A stretch of 64,000 bases of DNA from Allomuricauda sp. CP2A. GTDB lineage: Bacteria > Bacteroidota > Bacteroidia > Flavobacteriales > Flavobacteriaceae. Positions 47,128-55,214 of this stretch are shown here, piece by piece. The stretch is taken from the NCBI RefSeq assembly GCF_001683915.1, contig NZ_LXTT01000020.1, positions 1 through 64,000 of the forward strand, given 5' to 3'. How positions within the stretch are numbered: position 1 is the first letter of the stretch; every line of letters starts with the position of its first letter. The notes under the pieces were generated by a model. It was not told where the DNA came from, ran no database searches, and saw only the letters and a list, made by a program, of their open reading frames with translations. Position numbers and translations under genes: made by a program.

Positions 47128-47691
47128 TTAAAGTTGGGAATGTAGGAAATTGGCAGTAGCTGTTAACCCTTGTTTTCTAAGTATATCAAGCACCTGATAC
47201 TCATCCAAATCTGGATTTCTACGGTTGAGGACCATTTCTTTAAATGCTTTAACGGCTTCTTCGGGGTTTAGGTCAATAATATCGGTCAGGAAATCATCAG
47301 CAGTTTTCACCGACAGCCCAAATGAGGAAAGGTAGTCTTTTGGAAAATCCTTTATGTTGTTCGTCACAATAACATTGGCATTGGTTTTAATCGCCGCCGC
47401 CAAAACATGGCAGTCCTTTGGGTCGGGCAAATTTAATCCAGAAATCAGCCCTGAGTAATTGTTGACCAAGGCATCGGGAAAGGCCAAGTTGGCCTTATCC
47501 AATCTTTTTTTTAATTCCTCTGGAGCTATTCCCTTGCGTTCCATAACACTTGCCCATTCATCAAAAATGTGTTCACTCCACTTTGGGGTATAAAGGTCGT
47601 AATAGGCAAACCAAAAAAGCAAATCACGAATTTCAATAGGGTAGATGACATTCGTGTCCAAGACACAGATGAAACGTACACTATGAATCAT
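47128..47691 (-). CDS. PIN-domain ribonuclease, probable toxin of a TA pair
   Basis: A 187-residue protein with the acidic cluster of the PIN (PilT N-terminal) fold: Asp12 (VLDTNVIYP), Glu45 (DEWASVM), Asp93 (DPKDCHVLAAAI) and the TNNIKDFP motif with Asp115. PIN toxins cleave RNA with bound metal. The C-terminal 55 residues form a helical extension beyond the usual VapC length. Its start overlaps the end of the HTH gene by 11 bases, the classical antitoxin-first arrangement. Toxicity is inferred from family and layout. Confidence 0.85.
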   Translation of the reverse strand: MIHSVRFICVLDTNVIYPIEIRDLLFWFAYYDLYTPKWSEHIFDEWASVMERKGIAPEELKKRLDKANLAFPDALVNNYSGLISGLNLPDPKDCHVLAAAIKTNANVIVTNNIKDFPKDYLSSFGLSVKTADDFLTDIIDLNPEEAVKAFKEMVLNRRNPDLDEYQVLDILRKQGLTATANFLHSQL

Positions 47692-48136
47692 ATAATCCAG
47701 TTTCTTCGTCAGATCGCATAATATCGATAATGTGCTTCTTCTGGAAAGCTTTCATTTTTCTTTTGTATTTCATCACATCCTCAAACTTAACCCTCCGATG
47801 CTTACCTATTTTAGTGAACTCTATTTCACCACTCTCTAACAATTTGACAAAATGGGGTCTTGAACAGCCCAATATTTCAGCAGCTTTTTGGGTTGTTACC
47901 TCAGTCGCAACAGGAACCAGGGAAAATGGTTTTCCTTTACTCATTGCCTCCAGAATATCACCTAAAAGCTTTAGGGCACTCAAAGGGATTCTTATACGTT
48001 CTTGGGTCTCCTCAATTTCAATTTCTGGATTGTCAGATTTTAATTCCTTGATTATCGTTGCCAAAGCATCATAGGATTCGAGTGCAATTTTTTGCTCGTC
48101 CTTTGAAGGTTTATTGACATTTTTAAACGTTTCCAT
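47681..48136 (-). CDS. Excisionase-type HTH protein, probable antitoxin
   Basis: A 151-residue protein with a helical N-terminal part (1-75) and a MerR/excisionase-like helix-turn-helix at about 80-125 (EVTTQKAAEILGCSRPHFVK, then GKHRRVKFEDVMKYKRKM). It is followed by a short tail that probably binds the partner. It precedes and overlaps the PIN gene, so it likely neutralises the nuclease and represses the pair's promoter. Three 9-base direct repeats just upstream could be its operator. Confidence 0.82.
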   Translation of the reverse strand: METFKNVNKPSKDEQKIALESYDALATIIKELKSDNPEIEIEETQERIRIPLSALKLLGDILEAMSKGKPFSLVPVATEVTTQKAAEILGCSRPHFVKLLESGEIEFTKIGKHRRVKFEDVMKYKRKMKAFQKKHIIDIMRSDEETGLYDS

Positions 48137-48160
48137 GGCGTATGTGAGTTTTCATTATAC

Positions 48161-48187
48161 GAAATAAACGAAACAAATGAAATAAAC
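48161..48187. promoter_or_regulatory. Three 9-base direct repeats upstream of the TA pair (candidate operator)
   Basis: GAAATAAAC, GAAACAAAT and GAAATAAAC follow each other without spacing, 25 bases before the antitoxin start codon. Such iterated sites are typical autoregulatory operators of antitoxins. No exact -7 consensus is seen, so the promoter position is unknown. Confidence 0.45.
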
Positions 48188-48312
48188 GCACTTAAACTAT
48201 GTTAAAATTGATTAAAGTGTGTTCAAGTGGTTATGGATAAAATGTTTAATCAGGTTTAACAGGTTTTCACACAGTTGAATTGTCTTGTCTATTAAGAAGC
48301 GAAAACAGATGG

Positions 48313-49818
48313 TTACTCTTCTACAGTGAACTCCCGTATCGCCTGGTTGGGCTCCATAATGGTATGGCCCTGCCAAAACTCGGGGTCATACGTGGGCATA
48401 TAGGTGGCGCGGGCGGTCTTGTCCTCGGTAAAGTTGGTGAACTGGTCTTCGCTCACCAGATCTTGGTCAAACACCACCAGTTCCCATTTTTGGGTGGGAC
48501 TCATCCGAAAGTCGATGGTCAGCAAGAGTTCGTTCTGCTTACGGCGGCCCTTTACGTGCTTGTTCTTTTCCACCACTTTTAGGGGGCGGTCCACGGCAAA
48601 GTAGCGGCCAAAGGTAAAGTCCATAAAGCGAAGGTCGTACTTGCCATTGGGCAGTTGGGCAAAGCGCATGGTGCCCTTGTAGAGCACTTCGCGGTAGGTA
48701 ATGCCCAGCAGCCTAAAGTTGCGCAGGCGGTCCGTGTTCTGCACATCCAACCGCATTAGGGCAAAATCGGCTATATTTATATAGAGGCGGCCCTTAAAAT
48801 CGGCACTGCTGCGCTTGGGCTCAAAATCGATGACGTACACCCCGGCATCGGCAATTTCGGCATAGCCCACTAGGCTAAAGTCGTACCTTCGGGTCTTGGA
48901 AATGAGGTCCAGTTTGCTGTCCTCGTTGTAGTACAGTTCGGTGAGCAGTTCGGTAAAAGCATGGCGCTGACTGTCCACCAGCCCGGTGTTTTTCTTTTTA
49001 TCGAGGTTTTTTTTCACCTCTTCCGCCTGTTCGGCCTGTTCTTCTTCCATATCGCTGAGGATGGAATCCACCTGCACCTTTTGGCTAAAGATGCCCGATT
49101 TGATCTTCAGGTAAGAATCGGGCTTAATGTTTTCGGTAAAAATGGTCTGCATGCGCTCACCGAGTTCCTCAAAAGAGCCCACTTGGTTCTTGTCGTACAG
49201 ATCGGCGGCCTTGATGATGTCCAGTTTGTACTTGCCATTGTTCTTGTAGAGGTCGCCCAGACTTTCGGTATAGTGGTGGCCGTTTTTGGGGATGGATTGC
49301 GCAAGGCTGTCCATGAGTTCTTTGTTGAGCTCGGCAATGGAGGATTTCTTAAAACCGAAGTCCACCTTGTTGATGGTGGCAAACTCGGACTGCCGCAAAA
49401 AGAAGCGTTGTTTTATGGGTTCCTTGTTGATGTTCTGCGGAAGCCGCTCCACCATTTTCTCGATGATCTCGTCCACCTCCAGTTCCTCGTTGAAGACATA
49501 CACCCCACTGAGTGCAATGGCCTTGGGTTGGAGGAGTACCAAACTGTCTTGCAATTGGGTTAGGGCGAAGCCCTTTTTCTCGTACCCCATGGAGGAGATG
49601 TAAATGGAATCGGGGGCTATTCCTCCTTCCAACATAAAGCTGAAACGACCTTCATCGTTGGTGATTACACCCTTGTGCTCGCCATATTGGATGGTGGCAT
49701 AGGGAATGCCTTTTTGGGTCTTGGCGTCCACCAGTTTGGAGCTGATGGTCTGGGCAGCCATGGGAAGGGCCATGAGCAAAAATAGAAAGGGGAAGATCTT
49801 GGTGTTGGGCAAGGTCAT
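48313..49818 (-). CDS. Secreted protein with carboxypeptidase-like regulatory domain
   Basis: About 501 residues from MTLPNTKIFPFLFLL, with a signal peptide cut near residue 22 (PMAAQ). The frame stays open 107 codons upstream, but that part is translation of dispersed repeat B and is not protein. After the signal comes a CarboxypepD_reg-like beta-sandwich at about 24-105 (SSKLVDAKTQKGIPYATIQY, FMLEGG, SMGYEKK). A long alpha/beta region and a C-terminal YAEIADAGVYVIDFEPKR domain follow. This architecture is frequent among exported flavobacterial proteins of unknown function. It ends in an acidic EFTVEE. Confidence 0.82.
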   Translation of the reverse strand: MTLPNTKIFPFLFLLMALPMAAQTISSKLVDAKTQKGIPYATIQYGEHKGVITNDEGRFSFMLEGGIAPDSIYISSMGYEKKGFALTQLQDSLVLLQPKAIALSGVYVFNEELEVDEIIEKMVERLPQNINKEPIKQRFFLRQSEFATINKVDFGFKKSSIAELNKELMDSLAQSIPKNGHHYTESLGDLYKNNGKYKLDIIKAADLYDKNQVGSFEELGERMQTIFTENIKPDSYLKIKSGIFSQKVQVDSILSDMEEEQAEQAEEVKKNLDKKKNTGLVDSQRHAFTELLTELYYNEDSKLDLISKTRRYDFSLVGYAEIADAGVYVIDFEPKRSSADFKGRLYINIADFALMRLDVQNTDRLRNFRLLGITYREVLYKGTMRFAQLPNGKYDLRFMDFTFGRYFAVDRPLKVVEKNKHVKGRRKQNELLLTIDFRMSPTQKWELVVFDQDLVSEDQFTNFTEDKTARATYMPTYDPEFWQGHTIMEPNQAIREFTVEE

Positions 49819-50337
49819 CTGTTCGTTTTTTGATGTGTTTGTATAAAGACTGTGCAAACTGCAAAAGGTTGCACACAAGGTAAGACGAATTGGGTTGGAT
49901 TTTGTAACAGAATTTTTGGAATTGTCCCCTTGAGGCTTGCCTACCGTAGGCAGGGGGACTTTAGGGGTGTTATTGGTCTGACACTGATTACACGAATTCT
50001 CTCGAATGCCTTTTGTTGTCAGGTGGAGTGTTGCAAACGGAGTTTGGAATGTATCGAGACCTGCTTTGGCGGTATGCAAAAATCGATTGGCTACGCTGAA
50101 TCTTCGATTTCTCGATACCTGCCTCCGGCAGGCAGGCAAAATTTCTTTGGTTTCGACTTTAGTTTATCCTGAGCATAGTCGAAGGGCTCAACCACCAAAA
50201 AACCACTCCTTGTCGATTTTTTTGGTTTAATACAAATATCACGAATGTTCACAAATTCCAATAGACTAACATCTTACGCCCTATGTCCTGTGTCTTATTG
50301 TTCACGATAGATCAAAAAGTATCCCCACAAGAGCGCC
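49819..50337. repeat. Repeat-rich intergenic region (repeat B and repeat F copy 2)
   Basis: No gene is evident in these 519 bases. They contain the second copy of the dispersed block (49913-50118), GC-rich palindromes (CCTGCCTCCGGCAGGCAGG near 50118), a REP-like CCTGAGCATAGTCGAAGG near 50168 and repeat F copy 2 (50246-50340) beside the BCCT stop. The promoter of the minus-strand secreted-protein gene must lie at its left edge; none matched the consensus. Confidence 0.8.
49913..50118. repeat. Dispersed repeat copy B (right outer arm missing)
   Basis: This aligns with copy A from TTTTTGG through TCTCGATAC. The left outer arm is GTCAGGTGGAGTG (50018-50030); CAAAC/GTTTG and GTATCGAGA/TCTCGATAC (50051-50059 with 50110-50118) are kept. 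The right outer arm is absent: a CCTGCC...GGCAGG palindrome replaces it, as if a different repeat had inserted or recombined there. Confidence 0.8.
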
Positions 50338-51867
50338 TTACCCCCTTCTTTTAAAACTACTAAGAAACACCACTGCCATAAATACCATAAAAAAGGCAAA
50401 GGGCAGGGAGGTGATGATGAGTAGTTTTTGAACGGCGGTGAGCACATCAATATCCGGTTTGGCATTGCCAAGGAGGATAAGTGCCAAAGTGGACAACAGA
50501 ACAATGACGGACCAGATCAATCGATGTTTCCGTTGCGGATTGGGATTCCCTTTGTCCGTAAACATGCTCAGCACAAATACGGCAGAGTCCACCGAAGTGA
50601 CCAAAAAACTCACTAAAAGCAAAATGGTTATGCTGTTGAGCAAGCCCGAAAACGGATATTCCCCAAAAAAGACAAAAATGGACGAGAATACACTGCCAAA
50701 TTCATTTTGGTAGCTGCCCCAGCCTTCAATAATACCAAAGGCCGAAGTGCCAAAGACCGAAAACCAAAAGAAGGTTCCCAACGAAGGCAAGATCAATACA
50801 CCCAACAACATTTGCCGCAGCGTTCGACCCCGAGAAATTCGGGCGATGAAGATACCGGTAAAGGGTGCCCAGGCCAGCCAAAAGGCCCAATAGTAAAAGG
50901 TCCAATCCGTGAGGAACTCCAGCCCGGGGTTGTAGCGTCCCACTGCGATGCTCATCGGAACAAAATCCTTGAGGTAGTGCAAAGAGGCCTTTCCGAAGGA
51001 AAGCAGGATATCCCCCATATTGCTGTTGACGAACACAAAGGCCAACAGCAGCAAGGTCACCAAAATATTGAACTTGGAAATCCGTTTGATGCCCTTGTCC
51101 ACCCCCAACCACACGGAGACAAACGCAATGGCGGAGATCAGAATCGCTAGAAGCAAGGTGGCAGCCACCCCAAACTCAGATTGAAAAACATGGTTGAGCC
51201 CTCCGGTAATCTGTGCGGTGCCCAACCCCACGGCGGCGATCAACCCAAAAACGGTGGTGATGATGGCCAGAATATCCAATGCATTGGCGCGTTTGGTGCC
51301 CTTGAACTTTTGTGGAATGGAACTGCTCACCAGCACTTTTTGGTTTTTGGTAAAGAGCGCATGGCCAATGATCAGGGCAAACAATCCGTAAAAGGCCCAA
51401 GCGGTAAAGCCCCATTGGTAAAAGGTAAACTCCAGTGCCAAAATTTCCGGGGCACTATTGGTGGCAATGGGCGGGTTTTGCTGCATAAAAACGGGTTCCT
51501 GTACGGCCCGAAGCAAAATACCGGCCCCCATGCCCGTGCTGTAGAGCATACTGGCCCACGCCCAGAGTGAATGTTCCGGTTTTTCGTTGGGCTTGCCCAA
51601 TTTGAGCTTGCCCCAGGGCGATATGGCAATGCCCAAGAGCAGTAGCACACAGCCAAGGCCCAGATACAGATAAAAATACCCAAAGTGTGACCGCACCCAG
51701 AGTGATAGCACCTCAATGGATTGGTAGCTCCACTCCGTAAAAAGGAACACCGCAATGGAGAACAGCAACAGCAGCCCCGTGGAGACCGCCAAAAGTGGGT
51801 TATGTTTTAAAAAGTTGTAAATCGTTTTTTGTTTTCCCGAAGATAAAAGGAAATCTCCACTTGTCAT
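50338..51867 (-). CDS. BCCT-family transporter (betaine/carnitine/choline type)
   Basis: A 509-residue protein with about twelve transmembrane segments, in the sodium- or proton-coupled compatible-solute family. The Gly-rich helix reads SMLYSTGMGAGILLRAVQEP, where well-studied members have GMGIG or GMGSG followed by Phe-Trp-Gly. Helix 8 carries the conserved WTFYYWAFWLAWAPFTGIFI segment with Trp residues of the substrate box, and the end holds SVDSAVFVLSMFTDKG. The substrate is probably a quaternary ammonium or related osmolyte, but the altered Gly-helix leaves it open. The neighbouring regions are dispersed repeats. Confidence 0.93.
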   Translation of the reverse strand: MTSGDFLLSSGKQKTIYNFLKHNPLLAVSTGLLLLFSIAVFLFTEWSYQSIEVLSLWVRSHFGYFYLYLGLGCVLLLLGIAISPWGKLKLGKPNEKPEHSLWAWASMLYSTGMGAGILLRAVQEPVFMQQNPPIATNSAPEILALEFTFYQWGFTAWAFYGLFALIIGHALFTKNQKVLVSSSIPQKFKGTKRANALDILAIITTVFGLIAAVGLGTAQITGGLNHVFQSEFGVAATLLLAILISAIAFVSVWLGVDKGIKRISKFNILVTLLLLAFVFVNSNMGDILLSFGKASLHYLKDFVPMSIAVGRYNPGLEFLTDWTFYYWAFWLAWAPFTGIFIARISRGRTLRQMLLGVLILPSLGTFFWFSVFGTSAFGIIEGWGSYQNEFGSVFSSIFVFFGEYPFSGLLNSITILLLVSFLVTSVDSAVFVLSMFTDKGNPNPQRKHRLIWSVIVLLSTLALILLGNAKPDIDVLTAVQKLLIITSLPFAFFMVFMAVVFLSSFKRRG

Positions 51868-52214
51868 TCTGGGTACCGGTCAGTATCTCTTTCGGGGCTT
51901 GACAGAAATTGCACTAATTTCCACGAACACCCTATTTGTCATTCTAAGTGCCCGCCTGCCGGACGGGCAGGAAACGAAGAAGCACTTGACACGCCTGCCA
52001 GCCGCAGGTAGGAATGGCACAAATTACTCGAAGGTGCCCGATGTTGTCAGGTCGAGTGTTGCAAACGAAGTTTGGAATGTATCGAGACCTACTTTGGCGG
52101 TATGCAAAAAATCGATTGGCTACGTTGAATCTTCGATTTCTCGATACAGCACGCTACCGCGTGCCATTCGAAATGACGATTTTTTGATCTTTACCTTTTT
52201 CCTTTCGCCCATTG
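51868..52214. repeat. Repeat-rich intergenic region containing repeat C
   Basis: These 347 bases between the BCCT gene and a DUF1648 gene contain a CCGCCTGCCGGACGGGCAGG palindrome and copy C of the dispersed element. No gene is evident. Confidence 0.8.
51988..52177. repeat. Dispersed repeat copy C with cloverleaf-like inverted arms
   Basis: The core matches copy A. Outer arms GTCAGGTCGAGTG (52046-52058) and CATTCGAAATGAC (52165-52177) still pair, with a G-T wobble where A has G-C. CAAAC/GTTTG is conserved with a different loop. GTATCGAGA (52079-52087) pairs with TCTCGATAC (52139-52147), and CACGC/GCGTG forms a further small hairpin. Confidence 0.85.
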
Positions 52215-52733
52215 TTACTCCCGAACCACCACGATCATCTTGTACACAAAATACAGGGGAATCAAACCATTAAGTACCCACAGTCCAATAAGGAGCTGCA
52301 CATCCAGCGCATCTACCCACCCCTTTATTTTAAGGAGGATGATTCCGGTGGTGATCAAAAAGGCCATCACAAAACAGAAATTCATAACGGCCAGCATCCG
52401 AAAGGCCAAGGGATATAATTTTGGGGCATTTTCCTCGGTCACTTTAACAGGGTAGTTCATGAGCCACGGTTTTAGTTTGGTGGCAATGAGTCCCAAGGCC
52501 AAATAGAGGCCGGCACTGAGCATGGGAATGGCCCAAAGTGCGGATTTGTGCCCGTACCCATCCACTTGGCCCTGAAAATTGAAATGGGTGGGAATGGTAT
52601 CGGGCAAATCAAAATAGACCCCCCAGACCAAAAAGACATTCACGGCCACCACCATCCATCCAGCGCGGTAAAGCAGTTGGTCCGCTTGGGAAGGTTTTAC
52701 TTCGACTCTGGGATGTTTTTTGAACCAGTTCAT
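52215..52733 (-). CDS. DUF1648/SdpI-like membrane protein
   Basis: A 172-residue protein with four predicted transmembrane helices. The region after the first helix reads LPDTIPTHFNFQGQVDGYGH, the DUF1648 signature shared with SdpI-type immunity proteins and other small membrane proteins. The rest has two central helices and a final helix (LIGLWVLNGLIPLYFVYKMI). Its start overlaps the end of the upstream hypothetical gene by four bases, so the two are co-translated. Function unknown; immunity is not implied because no toxin gene is near. Confidence 0.83.
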   Translation of the reverse strand: MNWFKKHPRVEVKPSQADQLLYRAGWMVVAVNVFLVWGVYFDLPDTIPTHFNFQGQVDGYGHKSALWAIPMLSAGLYLALGLIATKLKPWLMNYPVKVTEENAPKLYPLAFRMLAVMNFCFVMAFLITTGIILLKIKGWVDALDVQLLIGLWVLNGLIPLYFVYKMIVVVRE

Positions 52734-53155
52734 AAATCTTCAATGGATGTTGGTGTATTGTCTGCTTTGTGATCCAATAATTTTTTAAAGAATCGTTGTA
52801 TAGCCTTGGTGTCCGATTTCACCTTGATGAAATGGTGGTCCCTATAAATGGAATGGATGGTGCTTTCGCCCTTGTAGAGCTTTAATTTGTAGTAGGGGAT
52901 GATGAGTCCGTAGGTTTCCAATAGCGAACGGAACCGCACAATGATGCCCTTGGGACGGATTTCGATGTTGCAGGTGTTCAGGTTGTTGTCCAAGATCAAC
53001 AAATTTTGAATTTCCATGCTGGTTTGGGTAATGTACAGTTTTGGGGAGCCAATACCGCCCATGGCAAAGCGTTCCCTTAAGGGAAAAGGCTTGCCCACGG
53101 CCTCGTCAATTTTTCGGGCGATGTCCATATCGGAATAGGAAACGTTTAGAAGCAT
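52730..53155 (-). CDS. Conserved-looking hypothetical cytosolic protein
   Basis: A 141-residue soluble protein without signal peptide or transmembrane helix. It starts MLLNVSYSDMDIARKIDEAV and includes a beta-rich centre (NTCNIEIRPKGIIVRFRSLL, LIIPYYKLKLYKGE). I do not recognise a family; it has the style of small PH-like proteins. It overlaps the DUF1648 gene by four bases and is divergent from argS. Confidence 0.7.
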   Translation of the reverse strand: MLLNVSYSDMDIARKIDEAVGKPFPLRERFAMGGIGSPKLYITQTSMEIQNLLILDNNLNTCNIEIRPKGIIVRFRSLLETYGLIIPYYKLKLYKGESTIHSIYRDHHFIKVKSDTKAIQRFFKKLLDHKADNTPTSIEDL

Positions 53156-53232
53156 GCTTAAAAATACTCAAAATTGGGTGTACTCATCATGCTTGGCACT
53201 ATGATTCTTATGTCAAACGTGTAAAAAATACG

Positions 53233-53240
53233 TAGTTTTG
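53233..53240 (+). promoter_or_regulatory. Candidate -7 box of the argS promoter
   Basis: TAGTTTTG matches TANNTTTG exactly, 21 bases before the argS ATG. No TTG lies at the usual 19-20 base spacing, only a TTA 22 bases upstream, so the promoter call is tentative. Confidence 0.4.
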
Positions 53241-53261
53241 CGGGCTGAAACGCTTTTTGAG

Positions 53262-55040
53262 ATGAGTTTGCAAAACGATTTGGGCCAAAAGGTCAAAGAT
53301 GCCGTAAAAGAATTGTACCAAGTGGAATTGCCCACGGTGGAATTTCAACCCACCCGAAAGGATTTTGAGGGAGATGTTACTGTGGTGGTCTTTCCCATGC
53401 TTCGTTTTGTAAAGGGCAATCCTGTGCAGATCGGTACCCAAATTGGGGATTATTTGCAGGAACATGTGTCTGAAGTGGCCAAATGTAACGTGGTTCAAGG
53501 TTTTTTGAACATTGTTATCGAGGATAGCTACTATCTCAACTTTTTCAACAGCATCAAGGATGAAGCGGATTATGGGTATGTGAAAAATGCCTCCAAGGAT
53601 GCGATCATGGTTGAATATTCGTCGCCCAATACCAACAAACCCTTGCATTTGGGGCACATCCGAAACAACCTTTTGGGCTATTCCGTAGCTGAGATTTTAA
53701 AGGCTTCGGGCAAAAAAGTGTACAAGACCCAGATCATCAACGACCGGGGCATCCATATCTGTAAGAGTATGTTGGCCTGGCAAAAGTTTGGTGAGGGCGA
53801 GACCCCAGAATCTTCTGGATTAAAAGGCGACCATTTGGTGGGGAAATACTATGTGGCCTTTGACAAAGCGTACAAAGAACAGATTGCCGAGTTGGTCGAG
53901 GGTGGCATGGAAAAGGAAAAAGCGGAAAAAGAGGCCCCCATACTTTTGGAAGCCCAAGAAATGCTCCGTAAATGGGAGGCTGGTGATGCTGAGGTGGTGG
54001 CCCTTTGGAAAAAGATGAACAGCTGGGTATATGCCGGCTTTGATACCACGTATAAAAATCTAGGGGTTGATTTTGACAAACTCTATTATGAAAGCGACAC
54101 CTATTTGTTGGGCCGTGATGTGGTAAAAGATGGTCTTGAAAAAGGGGTTTTCTTTAAAAAAGAGGATGGCAGCGTTTGGATAGACCTTACGGATGAGGGA
54201 CTGGATGAGAAAATCGTGCTCCGTTCCGATGGTACGGCAGTGTACATGACCCAAGATATTGGAACGGCCATTCAGAGGGTAACGGATTTTCCGGATATCA
54301 ATGGGATGGTGTACACCGTAGGAAACGAACAGGACTACCATTTTAAGGTGTTGTTCCTTATCCTGAAAAAATTGGGCTATTCGTGGGCGGAACAATTGTA
54401 CCATTTGAGTTATGGGATGGTGGACCTGCCCAGCGGGAAAATGAAGAGTAGGGAAGGTACCGTGGTAGATGCAGATGACCTTATCCAAAACATGGAGGAG
54501 ACCGCAGAGACCATTTCTTCGGAATTGGGCAAATTGGAAGGCTATACTGAGGAAGAAAAACAAAGCTTATACCGTACCATTGGTTTGGGAGCCTTGAAAT
54601 ATTATATCCTGAAAGTGGATCCCAAGAAACGAATTTTGTTCAACCCCGAAGAATCTGTGGATTTTCAAGGGAACACCGGGCCGTTTATCCAATATACCTA
54701 TGCTCGGATTCAGTCCATTCTCCGAAAAGCGGATTTTGATGTCTCGACTGCGCTCGACATGACATTCGACCTCCATGAAAAGGAGAAGGAACTGTTGAAG
54801 GGCATTCAATTGTTTCCGGAGACCGTTCAATTGGCGGCGGAGAATTTCAGTCCTGCCCTTATTGCCAACTATACCTATGATTTGGTGAAGGAATTCAATT
54901 CGTTCTACCAGCAAGTGTCCATTTTAGGGGAACCAGATGAGCAGAAAAAGCAGTTTCGGGTGCAGTTGTCCCAAAAAGTGGGTGAGGTGATTCAATCTGC
55001 CTTTAGATTATTGGGGATTGCTGTTCCAGAACGGATGTAA
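53262..55040 (+). CDS. argS: Arginyl-tRNA synthetase
   Basis: A 592-residue class I synthetase from the ATG of MSLQNDLGQKVKDAVKELYQ; an upstream start would run through the promoter. The N-terminal additional domain (about 1-110) binds the tRNA D-loop. The HIGH motif is HLGHIRNN after SSPNTNKPL, and the KMSKS equivalent is GKMKSREGTVVDADDL. The C-terminal DALR anticodon-binding domain ends LLGIAVPERM. About ten residues near 490-500 (FDVSTALDMTF) are encoded by DNA that looks like a dispersed palindromic repeat, apparently tolerated between the catalytic and anticodon domains. Confidence 0.96.
   Translation: MSLQNDLGQKVKDAVKELYQVELPTVEFQPTRKDFEGDVTVVVFPMLRFVKGNPVQIGTQIGDYLQEHVSEVAKCNVVQGFLNIVIEDSYYLNFFNSIKDEADYGYVKNASKDAIMVEYSSPNTNKPLHLGHIRNNLLGYSVAEILKASGKKVYKTQIINDRGIHICKSMLAWQKFGEGETPESSGLKGDHLVGKYYVAFDKAYKEQIAELVEGGMEKEKAEKEAPILLEAQEMLRKWEAGDAEVVALWKKMNSWVYAGFDTTYKNLGVDFDKLYYESDTYLLGRDVVKDGLEKGVFFKKEDGSVWIDLTDEGLDEKIVLRSDGTAVYMTQDIGTAIQRVTDFPDINGMVYTVGNEQDYHFKVLFLILKKLGYSWAEQLYHLSYGMVDLPSGKMKSREGTVVDADDLIQNMEETAETISSELGKLEGYTEEEKQSLYRTIGLGALKYYILKVDPKKRILFNPEESVDFQGNTGPFIQYTYARIQSILRKADFDVSTALDMTFDLHEKEKELLKGIQLFPETVQLAAENFSPALIANYTYDLVKEFNSFYQQVSILGEPDEQKKQFRVQLSQKVGEVIQSAFRLLGIAVPERM
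54739..54765. repeat. REP-like palindromic segment inside argS
   Basis: The stretch beginning GTCTCGACTGCGCTCGACATG is near-palindromic. Its reverse complement, GTCATGTCGAGCGCAGTCGA, differs at only two positions from GTCATCTTGAGCGCAGTCGA at 44869, an intergenic repeat. It lies in frame within argS without disrupting the reading frame. Confidence 0.65.
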
Positions 55041-55214
55041 CCCTTCAAACCCTCCGAGCTTTGACAAGAGTTGTCATTCCAGCGTAAGTAGGAATCCATT
55101 CTTTGGAGTGATTTGTATATGAAAATAGTGCGAGCTTTGATATGTCACACTACCTCATTTCATTGGAATTGACAGTTTTTATTTTAATTGAATCACCCAT
55201 TTTAAAATGTAATC

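Noticed and set aside
49819-50139. N-terminal extension of the carboxypeptidase-like-domain protein to 608 residues
   Set aside because: The extra 107 codons are translation of repeat B and precede a perfectly normal signal peptide at MTLPNTKIF.
44951-52177. Possibility that the repeats are insertion sequences or MITE ends of a local transposon
   Set aside because: No transposase gene and no clear target-site duplication are visible around any copy. A non-autonomous element cannot be excluded, but I do not call one.
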